From: Rhizobium sp. J15
GTDB lineage: Bacteria; Pseudomonadota; Alphaproteobacteria; Rhizobiales; Rhizobiaceae
Reading direction: 5' to 3'
NCBI RefSeq assembly: GCF_002531825.1
Contig: NZ_NWSX01000001.1
Location: forward strand, 1 to 64,000
DNA length: 64,000 nucleotides
Shown: positions 61,433-64,000 of the stretch, one piece after another
How the letters are laid out: every line of letters starts with the position of its first letter
Position numbering within the stretch: the stretch's first letter is position 1
Notes under the pieces: model-generated
The model's input: the letters and a program-made list of their open reading frames with translations, nothing else
What the model was told of the DNA's origin: nothing
Database searches by the model: none
Made by a program: the position numbers and the translations under genes

Positions 61433-64000
61433 AATGTGGCTTGCCGTAGCCGCCGCCGGTCGGCGTCGTGACGATCACGGCGTCGCCGGCGGCGAGCATT
61501 GCCTGGTCGCAGCCTTCCAGCCGTTCCACGTTGCCGTCCGCGCGGCGAATCTCGGTTTTCCCCAATTGCCCATCCTCCCCGCCGAAGAGGCCGAAGGGCC
61601 GGATCGTGCGATGCGAGGAGAGAATGCTGCAATCCATCGTCTCCAGGAAACGGATGGTGCGCTCGGTTCCGCCGCCGGAGCTGTATTGCCCCCTGCCGCC
61701 GGAGCCGCGGCGGATGTGGAAATCCTCAAGCACGACAGGGAAGCGGAATTCCAGCACTTCCGGATCGGTCAGGCGCGAATTGGTCATGTGCGTGTGCACG
61801 CCGTCGGCACCGCCGAAGCCGCTGCCGTCGTTGAGAAGGCCGGCAGGCCCGCCGGCGCAGATCGTCTCGTAATATTGATAGGCGGCATTGCCGAAGGTCA
61901 GGTTGTTCATCGAGCCCTGGGCCGCCGCCAGCGTCCCGAGCGCGCCGAACAGCGCATTCGTCACGTGCTGGCTGGTCTCGACATTGCCGGCGACGACGGC
62001 GGCCGGATAGGCCGGGCGCAGCATGGAGCCCTCCGGCACGATGATCCGGATCGGCCTCAGGCAGCCGGCATTCATCGGGATCGGCTGCTCGACCATGACG
62101 CGGAAGACATAGAGCACGGCGGCGCGCGTCACCGGTTCCGGCGCATTGAAATTGGTCGGCTGCTGCGCGCTCGTGCCGGTGAAATCGACCGTCGCCTCGC
62201 GCGCCTGCCTGTCCACGGTGATCTTCACCTTGATGACGGCGCCCTGATCGGTGGGATAGGTGAACTCGCTGTCGCTCAAGCGGGCGATCACCCGGCGGAC
62301 ACTCTCCTCGGCATTGTCCTGCACATGGCCCATATAGGCCTCGACGACATTGAGCCCGAAATGGGCGACCATCTTGCGCAGTTCGTGCACGCCCTTTTCG
62401 TTGGCGGCGATCTGCGCCTTGACGTCGGCAAGATTCTGGGCCGGATTGCGGGCGGGATAAGGATGATCCGTCAGCATGGCCGCGAATTCGGCCTCGCGGA
62501 AACGGCCTTCGTCGACCAATAGAAAGTTGTCGATCAGCACGCCCTCCTCGTCGACCTTCGTCGCCCGCGGTGTCATAGAGCCCGGCGCCTTGCCGCCGAT
62601 ATCGGCGTGATGGCCGCGCGAGGCGACGTAAAACAGGATGGTCTTTCCCGCGTCGTCGAAGACCGGGGTGACGACGGTGATGTCGGGCAGATGCGTGCCG
62701 CCATTGTAAGGCGCGTTCAGCGCGAAGACGTCGCCTGGGCGGATGCGGCCTTCGTTCAAGCGGATGATGGTTTCGACGGAGCGGTCCATGGAGCCGAGAT
62801 GCACCGGCATATGCGGCGCATTGGCGACGAGCGCGCCGGTGCGGTCGAAGACGGCGCAGGAGAAATCGAGCCGCTCCTTGATATTGACCGAATGGGCGGT
62901 GTTCTGCAGCGTCACGCCCATCTGCTCGGCGATCGCCATGAAGAGGTTGTTGAAGACCTCGAGCATGACGGGATCGGCATTCGTGCCGATCGCGGCATTG
63001 CGGGCAAGCGCGATTTCGCGGGTGAGGACGATATGATCGAGGCCGGTGAGCCTTGCCTGCCAGCCGGGCTCGACGACGATCGTCTGATGCGGCTCGATGA
63101 TGAGGGCCGGGCCTTTCAGGACCGCGCCGGGCTTCAGCGCATCGCGCTTGAAGATGCCGGCCTCATGCCATGCGCCGCCGGAAAAGAAGCGGGTCGTGCG
63201 GAGCGCTTGCGGTGCGAAGGCTTCTGCCTGTGTCTCTGCTTCCTCGATATCGGCGCCGCCGCCGATGCCCTCGACTTCGATGGAGTCGACGACAACAGGA
63301 CGGTCTTCGAAGATAAAGCCGAACTGCTTCTTGTGAGCGATGGCGAAGGCTTGCACCATCTCCTCCTGTGGTCCGAAGGCGACGGGCAGGGCCGTGTCGG
63401 TGCCCTTATATTGCAGGTGAAGCCGGGTGACGATCTCCATATCGGCGGCCTCGACGCCTTGCAGCGCCAGTTCCTCGCGGACATCTTTCTCCAGTTCGCT
63501 CCTGGTGCCGCCGATCGTCGCCAGCGCCTCGGCGATCTCCGTCAGCACCGCGCGCTGGCGGGTGGCGCGGATATCGGCAAGCCCCATGCCATAGGCCGAG
63601 AGAATGCCGGAGAAGGGGTGGATCAGCACGGTCTTCATGCCGAGGCTGTCGGCGACGAGGCAGGCATGCTGGCCGCCGGCGCCGCCGAAGCAGGTGAGCG
63701 CATAACCGGAAACATCATAGCCGCGCTGGACGGAGATCTTCTTGATGGCGTTCGCCATGTTTTCGACGGCGATGGCGAGGAAGCCGTCGGCGACGTCTTC
63801 CGCTGCTCGCCCGCCGCCGATCGTCTCTGCCATCTCGGCAAAGGCGGCGCGCACCGCATCGGCATCGAGCGGCTGATCCTGCTCCGGCCCGAAGATCGCG
63901 GGGAAGAATTCCGGCAGCAGCTTGCCGGTCATGATATTGGCGTCGGTGACGGCAAGCGGCCCGTTGCGTCGGTAGGATTTCGGGCCGGGTGTCGCGCCGG
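61431..64000 (-). CDS. Hydantoinase/5-oxoprolinase, fused HyuA-HyuB (5' end outside window)
   Basis: The visible 3' part covers over 850 codons and remains in frame to the window edge: upstream of the ATG at 63932 the frame reads [18 protein letters not shown], a conserved HyuA motif, so that ATG is internal. The HyuA end contains [19 protein letters not shown]; from about 63010 downward the HyuB domain follows ([63 protein letters not shown]). Eukaryotic-type 5-oxoprolinases are single chains of about 1,200-1,280 residues with this order, using ATP to open 5-oxoproline or hydantoins. Partial by position, not by mutation. Confidence 0.88.
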   Translation of the reverse strand, partial: GATPGPKSYRRNGPLAVTDANIMTGKLLPEFFPAIFGPEQDQPLDADAVRAAFAEMAETIGGGRAAEDVADGFLAIAVENMANAIKKISVQRGYDVSGYALTCFGGAGGQHACLVADSLGMKTVLIHPFSGILSAYGMGLADIRATRQRAVLTEIAEALATIGGTRSELEKDVREELALQGVEAADMEIVTRLHLQYKGTDTALPVAFGPQEEMVQAFAIAHKKQFGFIFEDRPVVVDSIEVEGIGGGADIEEAETQAEAFAPQALRTTRFFSGGAWHEAGIFKRDALKPGAVLKGPALIIEPHQTIVVEPGWQARLTGLDHIVLTREIALARNAAIGTNADPVMLEVFNNLFMAIAEQMGVTLQNTAHSVNIKERLDFSCAVFDRTGALVANAPHMPVHLGSMDRSVETIIRLNEGRIRPGDVFALNAPYNGGTHLPDITVVTPVFDDAGKTILFYVASRGHHADIGGKAPGSMTPRATKVDEEGVLIDNFLLVDEGRFREAEFAAMLTDHPYPARNPAQNLADVKAQIAANEKGVHELRKMVAHFGLNVVEAYMGHVQDNAEESVRRVIARLSDSEFTYPTDQGAVIKVKITVDRQAREATVDFTGTSAQQPTNFNAPEPVTRAAVLYVFRVMVEQPIPMNAGCLRPIRIIVPEGSMLRPAYPAAVVAGNVETSQHVTNALFGALGTLAAAQGSMNNLTFGNAAYQYYETICAGGPAGLLNDGSGFGGADGVHTHMTNSRLTDPEVLEFRFPVVLEDFHIRRGSGGRGQYSSGGGTERTIRFLETMDCSILSSHRTIRPFGLFGGEDGQLGKTEIRRADGNVERLEGCDQAMLAAGDAVIVTTPTGGGYGKPH

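Overview
The window is high-GC alphaproteobacterial DNA of the Rhizobiaceae, most likely Rhizobium of the leguminosarum/etli group. Three things point there: a RopA-like rhizobial porin, a rhamnose locus in the order rhaR-S-T-P-Q-U-K with divergent rhaD-rhaI as described for R. leguminosarum, and dispersed palindromic intergenic elements typical of these genomes. The density of ABC importers and catabolic operons, and the fact that the rha locus is plasmid-borne in R. leguminosarum, suggest a large plasmid or chromid (inference). No tRNA, rRNA, CRISPR array, insertion sequence, prophage or replication origin was seen.

Layout. 0.3-7.8 kb: a FadR-type regulator, a PLP C-S lyase/transsulfuration enzyme and a CUT1-type ABC importer, followed by pepT. 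7.8-14 kb: a SleB-type wall hydrolase, the sulfate importer (sbp-cysT-cysW-cysA, minus strand) and a porin. 14-23.4 kb: the complete potassium module on the minus strand, transcribed copC-like gene, then kdp small protein-kdpF-A-B-C-D-E-ptsN paralogue. 23.4-30 kb: polyol dehydrogenase, DedA protein, flavin disulfide reductase with a DUF4126 protein, glutaryl-CoA dehydrogenase, cupin, LysR regulator. 30.2-37.4 kb: a LIV-type ABC importer followed by a GMC oxidoreductase and a 3-hydroxyisobutyrate-type dehydrogenase. 37.4-44.4 kb: ferric hydroxamate uptake (AraC regulator, fhuA, fhuC, fhuD, fhuB). 44.5-45.3 kb: a keto-pentenoate hydratase. 45.3-56.5 kb: L-rhamnose uptake and catabolism. 56.5-58 kb: an AhpD/CMD enzyme divergent from an ECF41-type sigma factor. 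58.2-60.3 kb: a cog3964 amidohydrolase and IclR regulator. 60.5 kb to the end: a stress-type SDR and the 3' part of a fused hydantoinase/5-oxoprolinase that runs off the window.

The most informative signals are regulatory. (i) The ECF41/CMD intergenic region carries two opposed promoters of the form (T/C)GTCACA-N16-CGTC, one for each gene. (ii) The rhaR/rhaD intergenic region carries two near-identical 19-bp elements in opposite orientation, each ending in TTGACA. (iii) A 17-bp motif is shared by the amidohydrolase and iclR upstream regions. (iv) A TTTATA-N5-TTTATA tandem precedes the kdp operon, matching KdpE-box geometry. (v) A cloverleaf-like four-hairpin element separates kdpABC from kdpDE. 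(vi) Hairpin elements directly follow the solute-binding-protein gene in two sugar-type ABC operons. The coding content is otherwise recognisable; no clearly new multi-gene system was found.
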